Source of the DNA: Gnetum montanum
Taxonomy: Eukaryota; Streptophyta; Gnetopsida; Gnetales; Gnetaceae
DNA: 52,609 nucleotides
Direction of reading: 5' to 3'
NCBI GenBank assembly: GCA_015680685.1
Contig: MNCI01030304.1
Location: forward strand, 1,264,617 to 1,317,225
Shown: positions 32,331-44,240 of the stretch, one piece after another
Layout: the number at the start of each line of letters is the position of its first letter
How positions within the stretch are numbered: the first letter of the stretch is position 1
Made by a program: the position numbers and the translations under genes
Notes under the pieces: generated by a model
Seen by the model: only the letters and a program-made list of their open reading frames with translations
Database searches by the model: none
Told to the model about the DNA's origin: nothing

Positions 32331-34270
32331 TGAAGTTCCTCCTTTTGGTATTATCTTTGGGCCATCTACAATTAACAAGGGCTTAAAATTATTAGGGTGC
32401 TCATATCAATTCTTAATAGTTCTCTACCTTGATCATACCTTCGATTAGATCAAGTTCTTATCATACTATGATTGCAGAGTTAGAAATTTTTTTGAAAGGA
32501 ACCCCCTTTAGGTGTTACACCCTTATAACCTTTCATAGTTATCATTTTTTTTCTTATTTATGATTTAAAATAGTTGGTATGGCCTTTTAGGAGGATTATT
32601 TAAGTGTTTCTAGCCTTAGGGTGATTGATTAATTATAAAATTCTCATTATGTCTCCCCCCGCCTCTCTCCCCCCTTCCCCCTGATGACTAAGTTGAGAGC
32701 ATGAAAGATATGAAGCTTGTTTAAGGGGTCTTGGACCATGAATGATGCATAGTTTTCAAAAATTTGATGTTCAAAGTTCATGAAGAAGGAATATCAAGCA
32801 ACGAAAGTTTATTGGATGGATAAGAGATGGGTTATGAATTTCTTATGAATAGATAGATTATTAAATGTTATGGGAAGTAGTTATTGAGTCTTGATTATTC
32901 TAGAAGGCATAATATGATGTAAAATTTCTTGCCAAGTATGAAATACAAGAGTTATACAAGTGGGTCCTCCCCAAAGTAGGCTCTAGCCCTTAGTGCCCTT
33001 GCATAACCACACCTAAAAGTATTCGTAGGCACTCAAGGAGTTGAGCATAAAACACATCTATTAAGCAAAACACATATGTTAGTATCACTGGGTTGGGAAA
33101 ATATCACTATATTACACAAAACCACAAGTTATGATTAACTATATAGTGAGGTCAAATGAATGATAGAAGGGATTGCAGAACTTGAAACATGAGGTGTCTT
33201 ACCATAGGCATAATGAATCCTTGTGTGTTAGTAGTGGTTAAAGTAATCATTAGCCTTTCCATCCAAGATCTAAACCAAGTCTAAAACACTTTTTAGTGAC
33301 ATCACATTATTTCATTTCCTAGATTTACAACCATAAGACTACCACTATTGCAAAGAGCATTACCACTTGGCATATTGTTTAAGAGAGGAGTTTATTCATT
33401 TCACATCTTATTTTTTTGATTCCTGAGAAGCCTCCTACCTTTAGGCATGGGTAACATGTCTTTCCAATGGGACTCCTAGAAATTTATTCTATGCATAGGT
33501 TTTACTTTTTTAAAATTGTGTGGACCTTACCAGAGGACTACCTTCAAGCATGGGTAACATGTCTTTCCAGTGACATGGTAAGGCAACACTTATTGTACTC
33601 TTACTCCCATTTTTTGTTAGATCTACAAGGATATAATACAACCTAAGAAATAGGATAAGACTCATAGTAGTAATTTAAGAAAATCCACAAATCCCCTTGA
33701 TGTCACACCCTTTACATGCCCACTTGGTTCTTCACTTTTTGGTCTAGGCATAATGATCACAAGTTTATTCTTGATTTTATTATGAGAAGAATATCATTAT
33801 GGCCATGGTAAGAACCTCTTATTATTGGAATGGATGGATGGATGTTGTGATCTCACTGTATAGATAACCAATCCCTTATGATTGATGATATAGATAAATC
33901 TTCACCTTATTGGAACTACATCTTGCCTTATTCAATGTGTTTTATTGGAAATTAACAGAAATATGTATAATTAAAAATAATAGAAAAGTATAGAAAAAAT
34001 TGTAAAATATGTCAAGAATTTGCAAAGATAGCAATAATGAAAGATTATCAAAGAATTAGAAATTATCAAAGAATATCAAAAACTTAAGAAATGAAAAAGT
34101 ATAAAAGAATGAGAAGATATTAAAGAATGTGAAAAGTATTATGAAAAGAAAAAACTATTAAGAAAAATTATAAAACAAAAAGAATTCAAAAATGAAAGAA
34201 ATTAAAAATTATTTAATAATTCATTTATCAACATAAGGTATCTCCCCCATGATTGAACTCATGGGTGCAT
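32331..34270. other. Non-coding interior of element A
   Basis: No protein similarity. Much of it aligns with B at 41,850-43,430, including an A-rich tract (about 33,950-34,200 in A). A 22-bp exact direct repeat starting GCATGGGTAAC occurs at 33,445 and 33,548, about 103 bp apart; I did not find it in B. Confidence 0.55.
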
Positions 34271-35400
34271 GTTCAGAAAATAGACCCTAGATCCCCTAGA
34301 TCATACACTCTAGGTTGCTCACTTATCGTCCTTAGTGATTTAGTTTTTCTGTTATTGTCCCAAGTAATCTTAATGGTAATTGAATATTGATCATCTAAAT
34401 TCTTATTTCCTCTATTTGCTTGTGTATGATCATGGTTTAATACTTCTTTTTGCGATCTCTTAGCTAGGATCATTTTCTTAAAATATGAGTTAATAAGTGA
34501 TTTAGATGGTTCCATGCATGCTTTAGATGAATTTACATTCCTAGTTTTTGGCGATTGGGTGTTTTTTAGTTTAGTGGCCCATGCTTTCATTTTTCCACAC
34601 ACTTATTATTCACATCTTTTGTGAGTTGGTATAGGGATTGTGTTAATATTTTGAACTTTCAGCCCACAACTACATCATTTATCATTATTAGTGATGCATG
34701 GAATTGCATGTCTCTTCACAGTGATAGGTTCATCTATTATGTTTTTTATTGGAGTGGTAATGGTTTTTGGCTCTTATGTAGGATAGGGATACATTATTTT
34801 GGTGAGGAAGGGTGTTGCACTAGGTTGGTCTTGTGCTGGTTTTCATGAGCTAGTAGGTCTATGAGTTTTGTGCTTATGTGTGGAAACTATCCTAAAGAAA
34901 GAATGTTTTCAAGACTATGGTTGAGATCTACTAGCATTATCATTTATGTGTATGTTCATAGCACAAGTGGCCTTCTTCCATTGATGTTGTGGTGCTCATC
35001 CTTCCTATGTTTTTGGTGGTGACATATGGTTGAGGGAAAAATGAGAATATTAAGGATGTGATAGAGGATAAGAGGTGCAAGATGGTGATCCCATAGGAGA
35101 TGCTATAGGTTGATGATATTCAAAAGAGTGAAAATAGTGATTTGAGATAGAGGAAGTAGAACCATTTTGAGAAATAGGTTGTTGAACATAGTAGTCATAT
35201 GGGTTAGTATTACTAGTTTGTTAATGGCATCTCCCACAACTATGGGTTTTGTCACTACGGTTGATAGTAGTGTTGAGGTTGACAAGAAGTCCCACTAGAA
35301 TAGCACAGTTAGTTGTAGGAATATCTATAATTACCTTGTGAGCAAGATAATTTTTTAGGCATTTACTTTTGTACAAACTTGGGATTCAAAGAAAAAGCCC
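34271..35400 (-). pseudogene. Decayed gag-pol junction region of element A
   Basis: The 34,273-34,602 frame (109 codons) is a basic, Lys/Asn-rich linker that corresponds to the region after protease in B (about 43,440-43,780). The protease itself is not recognisable in A; the expected place (about 34,620-35,100) has only frames in disorder. The 35,103-35,285 frame has no motif. Confidence 0.45.
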
Positions 35401-36950
35401 CAAACTCTTATAGATGTAACATAACTGGGCAATAGCCCTTTGGATGGTCATATTAGCAAATGTCACATCCATCATCCTCTTTTGTGGTTGAGTCTATAGC
35501 CTCTTCTACTATAGCTATTTTTCCTTTTTGTCGATAAGTCTTCCTACCTATTTCTTTATTCTTTTTCCTCTTCTTGTTTTGATCACTTGATCCTTCTTGT
35601 GTTACCCTCTTCTCTAAGGTTTTCACGTAGGTTGTAACTTTTTCATTCATCAACTTCCATATCTTATCTATCCTTGCTTCAAGCTCAGTGATAGACTTTT
35701 GTATTAGAAAGGTTTGTTATGAAATCAGCTCATCAAGATCTACCTCTTTTTACTCATCATAAATATGGAACCTCTTCTTTTGAAGAGTTAGGTCCCATTT
35801 ATATTCCTCTACATTCTCTTGTTTACATAGCTCTCCTTCTTCTTTTGCCACCTACTCAACTAGCCTTTGTATTTGATGGGCTTCCAATTTAAATAACAAA
35901 CCTTGGGCATAAATTCCAAGGGTCTTCCTTTTTTGATTATGAAGCCCATCTATGATGTGGAAAAGTTGCTCTTTTTGAGAAGAATCATGGCTTGCACATC
36001 TATGTAGTAGAGAATAGTATCTATCTAAGACCACATCCAAGGATTCATGTTTTTCATGCTTCCATCATTGGATTTGTTTTATCAAGTTGGAAATCCTCTC
36101 ATAGGTTTGGTATTTTTCATTGAAGAATTCCAGCATTGTGAACCATTGGTGGATTGAGTCTAGTTCAAATGATTTATACCAACTTTTAGCTTCATCTATT
36201 AGTGTCCTAAGAAAGAGCTTAATATTTTGCCACTTACACTCAATGTTTTGCAAGGTGCAGACATCATGGAAGGGTTGTAAATGATGTTGTGGATTAGAAT
36301 TATAGCCTCCCTTAAAATTAGAAATTTTGTACATATCAAGCCATTTGATGTGGCTTTTCGTTTGATGCCTTTGAGGTATTTGAACCACCTCCCTAATCTG
36401 TGTCATGCCCCTAGTAGCCAACAAGGGTTCATCTGCATAAGACATGTCATGGTGATAATCTTTATTTCTATTTGTTTGATGTTGTTGATCTTGTACATGC
36501 TCACTTTAATGTCTTTCGTCTTGTCTTTGATTTCCATTTCTATCATCATTTTGACTCCTTAGTGGATCTCTATATCTATAGCTACATTCATCTTCATTAG
36601 AACTAGATGATGAGGAGGAAGAGGATATGGGGAACTAGGAGAATCACCATGGCTACTATATCTTCCCCACATGGTTCCTTGATTTAACTTTTCTAAGTTT
36701 AGAGGAGGTCCTAGGCCTTGAAGCCCTCATTGTTTTAGGACTTACTCCATCTCCTCTATGATTGTTTGCATTAGTTGAATGTATTCTTTTAGTGTAGTAA
36801 GGATCTAAATGAGCATATGAAACCCCTACTTGTGGTTGTTCACTCCAATTCTCTTTAATATAAATCTTATCATTTCTCCTACAAGTTTTTTCATCATGTG
36901 ATGCATTCTTGGCCTTATGTGAAGAAGACATGATTTTACTTGATAACATG
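35401..36950 (-). pseudogene. gag: Athila-like gag of element A (decayed)
   Basis: Gag builds the particle. The N-terminal part (36,656-36,949) is basic and polar. The capsid domain is in the 36,065-36,445 frame: KISNFKGGYNSNPQHHLQPFHDVCTLQNIE, here read as NPQHHLQPFHDV and LFLRTLIDEAKSWYKSF, then EFFNEKY, which match the retrotransposon gag domain. It continues after a stop at 35,852-36,040 with RYYSLLHRC and QLFHIIDGL, and then a Lys/Glu-rich tail at 35,453-35,653. A CCHC knuckle at about 35,425-35,470 reads CDIC, stop, YDHPKGYC; the stop TAA is where CAA (Gln) would stand. The CxxC-x4-HPxxxC form resembles Athila gags. Confidence 0.8.
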
Positions 36951-37045
36951 TATGACTTAAAATATTAATATTTTCTAAAAGTTAAATCGCTAATACTTTT
37001 TACAATGATCGTTTATGACATAACTAGTCTAGATAACTAGCACCA

Positions 37046-37063
37046 TCATCGAGAATGACACCA
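37046..37063 (-). promoter_or_regulatory. Primer binding site of element A
   Basis: The minus strand reads TGGTGTCATTCTCGATG one base inside LTR2. It resembles the TGGCGCCGTTGCCGGGG site of Athila-type elements after several C-to-T and G-to-A changes. The copy in B (46,968-46,985) is TGGTGCCATTGTTAGAG. The tRNA assignment (probably Asp) is tentative. Confidence 0.55.
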
Positions 37064-37064
37064 G

Positions 37065-37945
37065 TGATGAGCAGTGAAGTAATCCAACACCCAACCATAT
37101 AAGTTATCAATGTTTATACACATAACCTAATCATAATCCAAATATAGACAATGTTGATATGCTAGTAATTAAGGTGAAGTTTGAGACCATTGTCTTCCCA
37201 CTTTGAGTTAGTGAAAGCTAAGCATATGGTTTAACTCGTAGTGAGGCATATGATAAATGATGTTGTTAAGCCCATTTTACTCCTAGTGATAAATGTAATT
37301 GAGAATGAAATTTAATCTAAGTGTAAGTAATTATAGAAATGTAAATCTACTCTAGCCTAAGGTGATGAGCATCTGGTCTTGGCTTACCATACACATCTTG
37401 GGCTCATGTAATTGTTATTGGGATTACCAAACATTATTCTATAGAGCGAACCAAGAAATAATGCTACTGGGATTACCAAATGATTACATTCAAATGCACA
37501 AAACCATTCATACTCATTTCCCTTTACTGATGAACAAGTAAAGTAAAGTTCTTAGAAACATAAATGATTAACTAGAAAACAGTAAAAACTATGCTTTGTA
37601 AAATAGTAAAACTAAGTGGATGTTGCAATGATGAAAAGCAATCTTGATCTTTATTTCTAGACATAAACTATGTCCAAGTACACTTCACTTGAATAAAGAT
37701 TCCATACAACTACTCAACACCACATTGTGGGTATTCACTTTATCTTTAAAACTACGAAAGCAAACTACAAGAGTCTAGCTAAGGATGGAATTGAAAAGTT
37801 GTTGGATCATGCATCCAAGTTTCATATTTAGAGGAGTGCACATATCCCAAGACATCATATTAATGATGACATATCATGTGTTGTTACATTGTATCAATGA
37901 CATCATTTCTATGATGCCGTATTGTGAACAAACTTAACTTTATCA
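37065..37945 (-). repeat. LTR2, 5' LTR of element A
   Basis: 881 bp, starting TGATGAG and ending TTATCA. Its U3 end pairs with LTR1. Its middle, about 37,420-37,620, differs from the other three LTRs, with GGGATTACC phrases in place of AGGCTACC or AGGCTTACC. Its TATA box is degraded. Confidence 0.88.
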
Positions 37946-37949
37946 TAAA
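37946..37949. other. 4-bp LTR-LTR junction, TAAA
   Basis: TAAA separates the U3 end of LTR2 from the U5 end of LTR3. TA is the dinucleotide that follows the U3 end at 25,543 and 38,831. AA is the dinucleotide that precedes the U5 end at 46,985-46,986 in element B. The four bases therefore equal the ends of two unprocessed cDNAs. Confidence 0.75.
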
Positions 37950-38830
37950 TGATGAGTAGTGGAGTAATCCAATACCGAACTATACAAGTTATGAGTGTTC
38001 ATGTGCAGCTTGATCACAATCCATAGATAGAAAATGTTGATATGCTAGTAATTGAGTTGAAGTTTGAGATTGTTGTCTTCCCAATTTGAGTTAGTAAAAG
38101 CTAAGCATATGCTTTAGCTCACAGTGAAGCATATGATAAATGATGTTGTTAAGCCCATTTTATTCCTAACAATAAATGCAATCAAGAATGAAATTTAATC
38201 TAAGTCTAAGTAATTATAGAAATGTAAATCTAGTCTAGCCTAAGGTGATGAGTATCTAGTCCTAATTTTTTGTACACACCTTGGAGTTCGTGTAATCATT
38301 ACTAGGCTACCAAGCATTATGCTACTAGGTGTACCAAGCAATAATACTACTTGGCTTACCAAAGAATTACACTTAACTGCTTGAAATTTAGTCATACTCA
38401 TTCCACTTACTATTAGTAAGTGAAATTAAGATACTTTGGAAAACAAAATGTTATACTAATAAAGTAGTAAACATTATGCTAAGTGAAATAATATATTAGG
38501 AGAATGCTACAATGGTGGAAAATAGCTTGATCTATATTTCCATTCATAACTCGTGTCTAAGTATAAACTGCTCAAATAAAGATTCTATTCACTATGTCAC
38601 ACCACACTGTGGACATTTACATTTCTAATTGCTAAATTCAAGAAATAAAACTGCAAGAGTATAGTTACTATTGGAATGAAAAGTTGTTGGATTATGCATC
38701 CAAGTGTTGTATTTATAGGGCTGCACACATCCCAAGACATCGTATCAATCATGAAATAGCATATAAAGTGACATTGGATCAACAAAATTATTGGTAGGGT
38801 ATTATATGGATTTAAAATTTGAATTTATCA
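37950..38830 (-). repeat. LTR3, 3' LTR of element B
   Basis: 881 bp, starting TGATGAG and ending TTATCA. Its U3 end (TTTAAAATTTGAATTTATCA) pairs with LTR4, and differs from LTR1 and LTR2. Confidence 0.88.
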
Positions 38831-38840
38831 TACCCCCACA
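38831..38840 (-). promoter_or_regulatory. Polypurine tract of element B
   Basis: The minus strand reads TGTGGGGGTA just upstream of LTR3, a good plus-strand primer site that fixes the orientation of B. Confidence 0.65.
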
Positions 38841-39059
38841 ACTAACTAGAAACTTGTCCTTGAGTTAAAACAAAATCAGGATAGAGTCCCCTACAAAATT
38901 TGGAGGTAGATTCAACTGTACATGACTTTACTGATTATATACATGACACTAAATGCCACAATGGTGCTTTAAAAAATTTAGACATATTTATTTGACAAAA
39001 TAACAAAACAAGGAATAACTAAAGAAGCTCAATGTGGCCTAAGTGCCCAGTGGTGGTGG

Positions 39060-41900
39060 CTCTTCCATCAGCTACTTCCTTGTATCATTAGGCTTCTGAA
39101 ATTGGTATTAGTTGAGTAATGCCTAAAGCTTTTCCTCCTCCATTCTGGGATCATGTACCATCCATGCTGACTGGCTAATGTTTGATGGAGTAGGCATGTC
39201 CCATGGGCATGGAATCTGTGGGAACATCTAATTTGCTTGTACGTACCACGTCGCAAACTGCCTCCATTCTCTTCAAATGCTCTAGTATTTTTTATGTAAT
39301 TCCTAATAATTAGACATTCTTTTGTCCAAGTTATCTGCAACATCTTTCTAGCCTTGGTAGCTAGCCTTTGCTACTTCAAGTTTTGAATTTTCCACATGTA
39401 AATTTTGCAAAGCATCTTTTCGATCGAAAAATTCTTTCTCATATAGGATGTACACTGCTGCTACCTATTTCTCCAATTCAATCCTGGGCCTACCTACTAT
39501 TAACATGGCCATGTTAGCATATCAAAGTTTTTCTAACCCCATGTATTTTATAAGGTCCTCAATCTACTGGTCTTTATTCTTAATCTCCACATGGTGGACC
39601 TAGGCAAGACTATCCATAATGGGTTGCCAATTAAGATTCCATGTTGAGATTAAGTTAATCGTAGCTTTTTCCATCTAAATTTGCTTCTTAGTTATATGCT
39701 TATACATGGCCAATTGATTGTGAAAATTTTCCTTGAGCCTCTCATGCTTTTTAGGTTCATTCTACCACACACTTGTTTCAATTATAGACATTTGTCAAAT
39801 GGCACATACCTCCTCCATTGAGAGGATTCTGTTTTCTCTTGCTAATTGGCTCATGTCTTGGTTGACTTTTATTAATTGCTCATGAAGTTGCTAAATGATT
39901 TCTTTGAGAGCATTCTTTTGGCATTCAATGTTGGTCAATTGAGTATTCTTTAGTGCTATTTATTTATTCTCTTCTTGTATGGAAGTGAGTGCCTTAGCAT
40001 GTGCCTAAGTCTGCACTTCGACAACTAAGGCATCCCACACTGCTTTCTCCTTCTCATGCTCCATCTGCATGTTGTGGTTAATGAGGCGATTTATGTCATA
40101 TGATCAAAATTTTTCTAGTTGATCAGGTGGAATGAACTAAGTAGGATCTTTCTTTTTCATCCTTAGGATCACAAGCTCTTCTTGTAGCCTGTGAACTTTG
40201 TTCTCAGCATGCTCTACCCTAGTTTCTACCATGACTAGCTTTCCTTTGGTGGCTATGAGATTAGACTGAATTGCAGTGACATTGTTATGAATGTCAAAAA
40301 GATTCTACATGACCTATCTTATTTGCAGTAGTCTATCAAGTACATCTTCATGTTCTACAAAAAATCATCAAGGTACCAGCTAACATTTGAACATCTCTCA
40401 CTTTAGAAAGATCTACTGGTGACATAATAGGGACATTAAAAGATTCTTTGATATCATCTATGATCACTTCTATGGATCCCACTCCTTCCTGATGCTACAT
40501 AACTATGATCATGGCTCCTTCTCTAGTCTCTAGCATCACTTTGGATGATGCAGTGTTCCTAGAAATATGTTGTGATCATCCATCCTCTTGATTGCAATGA
40601 CATTTGGCCACTAGCAGGATTTGTTGAGATTGTTGGCCTGACTACATCATCAATTACTTTATCAAGGCTAGCTTGTTCATGGGTTCCCTAGTTGATAATC
40701 TTTGTAATTTGCTATAGATGACTCATTGAAGACCTATAATCTTGTAGTGGTAGCAGTAAAACTTTTTGTTGTTTTTATTGCTATTGTTGATTAGTTGGCT
40801 GCTAGGTACTAGGTCCTACTTGCTACTGCTAAGTAGTAGTTTGGATGGTTTCAACAGTAGTTGAGCCTATTTCTCCCCTAGTACTTGGCCTGTTTCTCCA
40901 TTTGATCTCTCTTTGGTAGCATTGGCTTTGAGATCTTAGCATTGGAGGCATTTTGTGCTTTTCTCAAAACATCATTAGTGTAGCCTGAGATGCCTATCTA
41001 TTTGCACAATTTCCTAATAAGGTAGGGGAATGACAATGTAGGTTTCTCTACCTTCTTCTCTTCAAATCACCACTATATTTCTAGGAAGGAGAGATGGGCA
41101 ATGTTGGCATTGAATTTCCTCATCAAAATGGCACATCCTCTAACCACATATGTAGATATTCTATTCAATCTCTTTGTAAAGAATAGGTGATAGGTGTCAA
41201 TCTTGAAATAAATTTTCTCTTTGGCATTCAACTCACTATATTCTTTATCCTCCTTGCCATAGGCTTTGTGTAGCCACAATATTTTAGCATTAGTGTCAGA
41301 CCTTGTTGAGAATTGTGTAACATTAGCCTCTTCATTGGGTATATTTAGAGCTTTGACTATCATCTCTACTAAGTATGGCATAGAAACTCCTTCTATTTTC
41401 ATTGTGGCATATACTTATTTTTTTTCCAAAATTAGAGTGTCTCTCCTAAGTACTAGTTTCCACTTATTGTCAAGGTGGGCAACAAGGGAGATGATTGGAG
41501 TTATGTCTTGACAGAATCTAGGGCAAACTCCATGAATGGACCAAAATTGAGTTTCACAATCATTGTGTACATGATGGATTTCTCCTAAATGGCTTATAGG
41601 CATCAACTAACAGTGTGAGTTATTGTCCTTGTTTTAATGCTTATGATGCCTCAACCTTCGCTTGGGTAGATTAATCGATAGAAGATGTTTGTTGATGAAT
41701 GCTAAAGGACTAAGCTTCCTTCTCCATAGGCTCTTCTTGTGGAGTTTGTTCTCTAATGCAACCTCTACCTTGACCTCTTGGTCTTTTGATTCCTGATTGT
41801 GAGGGCCTTCCTTCTGGTGTCCATTTTAGTACCATTTGTAATCAATAAGGGTTAAATATCATTAAAATGTTCATATTATTTTTTATAAGTATTTTCCTTA
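39060..41900 (-). pseudogene. Accessory ORF of element B, unknown function, coiled coil (broken)
   Basis: I do not recognise this protein. Read leftward, a basic Gln/Pro-rich start (41,830-41,620) leads to a globular part (frames 41,415-41,606 and 41,073-41,402) with HSWSIHGVC-like, VAHLDNKWKLVLRRDT, YGKEDKEYSELNAKEK and FTKRLNRISTYVVRGCAILMRKFN segments. From about 40,300 to 39,400 a long heptad-rich part follows: ENKVHRLQEELVILRMKKKD, MEHEKEKAVWDAL, NALKEIIQQLHEQL, SQLARENRIL. The 39,068-39,343 frame is the disordered C-terminal end. At least ten stops interrupt it, many TAG. It lies between the non-coding interior and the 3' LTR, in the gag direction, where Athila elements carry a third ORF; I see no signal peptide or membrane segment to call it envelope-like. 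Confidence 0.55.
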
Positions 41901-43430
41901 CCCATTCCTTTTGTTAGATCAAGTTCTTACTATATTATGATTATAGAGTTAGAGAAATTTCTAAAAGAAACCCCTTAGATGGTATGTCTTTTGTTTCATG
42001 ACCTCCCACACTTATTATCTTTTAGCTCATAATACCTTAGAATTGATTGGAATGGATTATTAAGAGAGTTTATTAAATATTTGGCTTAAATGTACTAAGT
42101 TTATTCATGCTCTATCTTACTTACCCTTATAAACCATCCTTCAAAGTTAGACACTTTTTAAAAAAAATTAGCTTAGAGTGTCCTTGAGATCACCCCCATG
42201 ACTAAGATAAGCACTTTGGGATCAAATAGGTATGAAAATCACAAAAATTGGAGTTGTAGGGCACAATTTATAGCTCAAGAAAGGTAGGAGATTAGAGATT
42301 AAAAGAAGAAAATAAAAAATTCCTCTTATAGCAAATGATGAAAATGAATTTTTTTAACCGCCCACTACTATATATACTAGTTTTGCTACATGAAATCAGT
42401 GATACAACATCAAATAACAACGTATGAGAGCCTCATACATCATAGCAATGATGATGCTGCAAAAAATTTCAATTTTCATGTTTAATTTTTGGTGGAAGAA
42501 ATAGTCAAACTGAAGGATAGGAAGATAGTAAGCATTCCTAAAGGGTCTTGGAGTAGATATGATGCTCTAGTTGTGAAAAATAGTTGTTTAAAGCTCATAA
42601 AGAAGGAATCTTGGGCTATGAAAGTTGAGTAAGTATTTTGGATGGATAAGATGCATGTAATGAACTTTTATTGTTCAAAAAAATTATGAGATGTTACGGA
42701 AATTTTTTATTGAGTTGTTCAATGTTTTGAAAGGCACAAGATGATGTGGGATTGCTTGTTAGCTATAAGATACAACAATTATAGAACATGATAGAACATA
42801 TAATACAACCCTTTTAACATGATAGAACATACAATAGTGATCCAAGAAATTCCACAAAACCCTTGATGTTACACCCTTCGCATTCCCACTTGGTTCTTCA
42901 CTTTTTTGTGCAAGCATAATGATCACAAGTTTATTCTTATTTTTATTAGAAAAATAATATCATTATGGGCATGGTAAAAGCCTCTTATTTTTGGAATGAG
43001 TGGATGGATGTTTTGGTCTCATTTTACCAATAATTAGTCCCTCGTGACTTGACAACATAAAGAAATCTTCACCTTATTGGACTACATCTTACCTTATTCT
43101 TGACATCTTTTATTGAAAATTAACAAAAATATGTATGAGTAAAATGAAGAGGAAACCTAAAAAAATCAGAAAAGATGTCAAGAATTAGAAAAATAAAAAT
43201 AATGAAAGATTATAAAAGAATTAGAAAATATCAAAAAATGGGAAAATTATTAAGAATTAAAAAAGTATGAATGAATGAAAAATGATCAAGGAATGTGAAA
43301 AGGTATTAATAAGAGAAAAAGGTATAAAAAATTATTAACCATAAAAAAGTAGAAAACAAAAAGGTTAAAAAGCACTTATTAATTCCTAAGTCAAGATAAG
43401 GCATCTCCCCCACAACTGAACTCATGGAAA
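41901..43430. other. Non-coding interior of element B
   Basis: No RT, RNase H or integrase motif on either strand. It aligns with A at 32,400-34,240 in patches, including the ATCAAGTTCTTA phrase and the A-rich tract (about 43,120-43,380 here). Loss of the pol enzymes is thus shared by both elements and older than their insertion. Confidence 0.6.
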
Positions 43431-44240
43431 AGTATTTGGAAAATGCACCCCAGATCCCTTAGATCATACACTCTAGGTTGCTCACTTGCCATTCTTAATG
43501 ACTTGGTTTTTCAGTTATGGTTTCAAATAATCTTGATAGTTATTGAATTTTGATATCTAAGTCCTTATTTCCTCTTTCTATTGATATATGATTATGGTTT
43601 AATATTTTCATTTGTAAGTTCTTAGTTGGGGTCATTTTCTGAGAAGAGGAGTTAATAAGTAGTTCAAATTATTCCATGCATGTTTTGGAAAATTTTAAGT
43701 TCTCAGTTTGTAACCATAGAGTGTCTTTTAATTTACTAGCCCCTATTTCCTTTTGTGCACACACTTGTTTTTCCCATTTATTATGGGCTAGTGTAATGAT
43801 CGTGTTGGCATTCTGAAGTGTCGATCCATAACCATACCGTTCTTTATCATTAGCAATGCATTGAATTCACTATGTATGTATGGCTTCATGCATGTCTTCC
43901 TTATAGATTTCTATAGATAAATCTCTCATTCTTAGCTTAGCATCCATAGTGCTACACCATGCACTCCCCATTATGATTGAAAATTCCCTATCATCATTTT
44001 TCACATTGATTATAAAAAAATCCACTAGATAAGACCACCCATTGATAGTGGTTACCACATCTTCTATTTCTCCCAAAGGAATGATGATAGATTGATCCAC
44101 AAGCTCTAACCTTATGTTGGACTTGTTTAAGGGTGGTAGGTTCAATGCCTTGTGTGTTTCTTGAGATATCAAATTTAGTCTAGAACCTAAGTCTAGTAGA
44201 GCCTTTCATGGTACATTTCCAACTTCTTGTAAATAAATCA
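43431..44240 (-). pseudogene. Athila-like aspartic protease of element B and following linker
   Basis: The 43,870-44,172 frame and the bases upstream of it read, on the minus strand, ALLDLGSRLNLIS with the active-site D-L-G-S (Athila proteases commonly have D-L-G-A). Then come LVDQSIIIPLGEIEDV, a VDFFIINV strand and FSIIMGSAWCSTMDA, where ILGRPFL is usual; the GRP part has become GSA. The catalytic Asp is kept. The stretch 43,431-43,780 is the Lys/Asn-rich linker that in complete elements leads to RT, but here it runs into non-coding DNA. The protease is separated from gag by about 0.7 kb of decayed frame. Confidence 0.78.

Noticed and set aside
39060-41900. Accessory ORF of B as an envelope-like protein
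   Set aside because: The position fits the third ORF of Athila elements, but no signal peptide, transmembrane segment or fusion-like motif could be seen; the protein is hydrophilic and coiled coil.
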